Below are positions 14,370 to 14,894 of a stretch of 14,894 nucleotides of DNA, piece by piece. The stretch comes from Desulfobacteraceae bacterium (GTDB lineage Bacteria; Desulfobacterota; DSM-4660; Desulfatiglandales; B25-G16): contig JAUWZC010000033.1 in assembly GCA_030615565.1 (NCBI GenBank), forward strand, positions 1 through 14,894. Reading direction: 5' to 3'. The position numbers and the translations under genes were made by a program. The number at the start of each line of letters is the position of its first letter. The first letter of the stretch is position 1. A model generated the notes under the pieces. The model had not been told where the DNA came from. It made no database searches and saw nothing but the letters and a program-made list of their open reading frames with translations.

Positions 14370-14651
14370 TCAAGACCCGCCCGGAAGGGCGGGGTCGTTG
14401 ACCTTAATGTCAGGATAAGCCTGGCGGAACAATTGTTCTCCTATTGCTAGTCGAAGAGCAGCTAATCGTACCATATTATCATTGTACTCTGGATGTCGCT
14501 GTCGGACTCCAGATTGTATAGTCGCTCGAAGTCCATCACTTAATTCAATAGCCATATTTGCACGCTCTTCAATACCTATCTTCCGGAAAATTGAGAATTG
14601 GATACGAATAGCCTCTAATGTTGTGTCTCTCGGAACTATATTTAAATCCAT
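14370..14651 (-). CDS. Small protein of unknown function paired with the nucleotidyltransferase
   Basis: With ATG 14651 the protein is 93 residues. The recognisable part runs from DTTLEAIRIQFSIFRKIG through MAIELSDGLRATIQSGVRQR, then HPEY and LAALRLAIGEQLFRQAYPD. This helical family frequently sits next to genes for AbiEii-like nucleotidyltransferases (recalled, not searched). I do not know its function; it has no DNA-binding, membrane or catalytic motif that I can see, and no clear HEPN R-x4-6-H motif. ATG 14771 is possible and would add 40 residues, but its AAGG touches the start codon and the extra residues look unlike the family. The last residues (NDPALPGGS) are encoded by a GC hairpin that covers the end of the gene. 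The next gene starts 77 bp downstream. Confidence 0.65.
   Translation of the reverse strand: MDLNIVPRDTTLEAIRIQFSIFRKIGIEERANMAIELSDGLRATIQSGVRQRHPEYNDNMVRLAALRLAIGEQLFRQAYPDIKVNDPALPGGS
14374..14396. repeat. GC hairpin over the 3' end of the small gene
   Basis: CCCGCCC (14376-14382) and GGGCGGG (14387-14393) pair around GGAA, and flanking GA/TC extend the stem with one bulged G. It overlaps the last codons of the minus-strand gene and is similar in build to the hairpin at 14319-14338, so the two may be copies of one repeat. Confidence 0.65.
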
Positions 14652-14793
14652 TACTATACTCTGGATAATGTTATGTCTCTGTGTGATGGCAGATAATGGT
14701 TCCGGGCTAAAAGAAGCGCGGAGCAATTTAAGCGCTGGCCGTTCCGTGTTATAAGAAGTTACAGCAACCATCCTTATTTTAACAATCCAAAAA

Positions 14794-14831
14794 TTCCCAT
14801 TGACCCAATGTGGGAATTATATTAATATAAT
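14794..14831 (+). promoter_or_regulatory. Promoter region with two palindromes before the right-edge gene
   Basis: TTGACC (14800-14805) can act as a -35, with TAATAT at 17 bp (14823-14828) or a perfect TATAAT at 20 bp (14826-14831). The -35 lies inside an imperfect dyad, TTCCCA (14794-14799) with TGGGAA (14811-14816). ATTATATTAATATAAT (14816-14831) is a perfect 16-bp palindrome that offers TATAAT on both strands. Autoregulation by a product of the divergent genes is possible (inference). Confidence 0.5.
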
Positions 14832-14851
14832 ATAGCAAGGAGGTGGTCAAT

Positions 14852-14894
14852 ATGCAAAATAATATTAAAATTAACGATGACTTCCAAGAGATAG
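14852..14894 (+). CDS. Start of an unidentified gene, 3' partial
   Basis: ATG 14852 is preceded by AAGGAGGTGG (14837-14846), a near-perfect Shine-Dalgarno with 5-8 nt spacing, and by the promoter-like palindromic region. Fourteen codons are visible (MQNNIKINDDFQEI) and the frame is open to the window edge. Too little is present to name a family. It is divergent from the small-protein/nucleotidyltransferase pair. Confidence 0.65.
   Translation, partial: MQNNIKINDDFQEI

Noticed and set aside
14293..14373. 27-residue N-terminal extension of the nucleotidyltransferase from TTG 14373
   Set aside because: It starts at a TTG, is encoded by a GC hairpin and gives a G/P/K-rich stretch unlike the family; ATG 14292 fits the domain start.
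14319..14396. Intrinsic terminators at the GC hairpins
   Set aside because: Neither stem is followed by a T-run on the strand read by the genes.
14652..14771. 40-residue longer start of the small protein at 14771
   Set aside because: The Shine-Dalgarno-like AAGG touches the ATG and the extra residues do not look like the family. It is not excluded.
1..14894. CRISPR array, prophage or transposase genes
   Set aside because: No evenly spaced repeats, integrase, transposase or phage structural genes are present; the repeats seen are isolated palindromes.

Overview
The window is a stretch of moderately AT-rich bacterial chromosome. Ferredoxin-linked 2-oxoacid oxidation, acyl-CoA metabolism, a Memo-family protein and an endonuclease Q-helicase fusion together suggest an anaerobe, possibly a Desulfobacterota-like or related uncultivated lineage. 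That placement is inference: there is no rRNA or other phylogenetic marker here. No phage, integrase, transposase or CRISPR array is visible, although several intergenic gaps carry repeat-like palindromic DNA.

Left part (1-7042): the tail end of a four-helix-bundle (23S rRNA intervening-sequence type) protein gene enters from the left edge. Next comes a 1073-codon gene joining an endonuclease Q-type PHP/zinc module to a complete UvrD-type helicase, then a small cysteine-rich protein of unknown function. A type I methionine aminopeptidase lies convergently on the minus strand. A Memo-family protein (AmmeMemoRadiSam B) with an extra N-terminal domain follows on the plus strand, and a CDP-alcohol phosphatidyltransferase on the minus strand.

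Middle part (7276-12310): a plus-strand cluster encodes a four-subunit 2-oxoacid:ferredoxin oxidoreductase, best matched to the 2-oxoisovalerate (Vor) type, in the order ferredoxin, alpha, TPP-binding beta, gamma. A tandem-ACT-domain protein and a long acyl-CoA dehydrogenase follow. The beta and gamma genes are separated by a 321-bp gap filled with a GC hairpin and a long imperfect palindrome. A candidate promoter upstream of the cluster sits between the arms of a perfect 14-bp inverted repeat.

Right part (12311-14894): a 426-bp repeat-rich gap precedes a minus-strand crotonase-family gene that resembles ECHDC3 and lacks both usual catalytic glutamates. A minus-strand pair follows, a small protein of unknown function and a MNT-fold nucleotidyltransferase, joined by two strong GC hairpins. 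At the right edge a divergent gene begins behind a palindromic promoter region and a near-perfect Shine-Dalgarno sequence.

How the genes may work together (inference): the Vor complex would oxidatively decarboxylate a branched-chain or related 2-oxoacid to an acyl-CoA, reducing ferredoxin. The acyl-CoA dehydrogenase could then desaturate that acyl-CoA, while the ACT protein could sense an amino acid. The crotonase is nearby but on the other strand, and its active site argues against a simple hydratase step.
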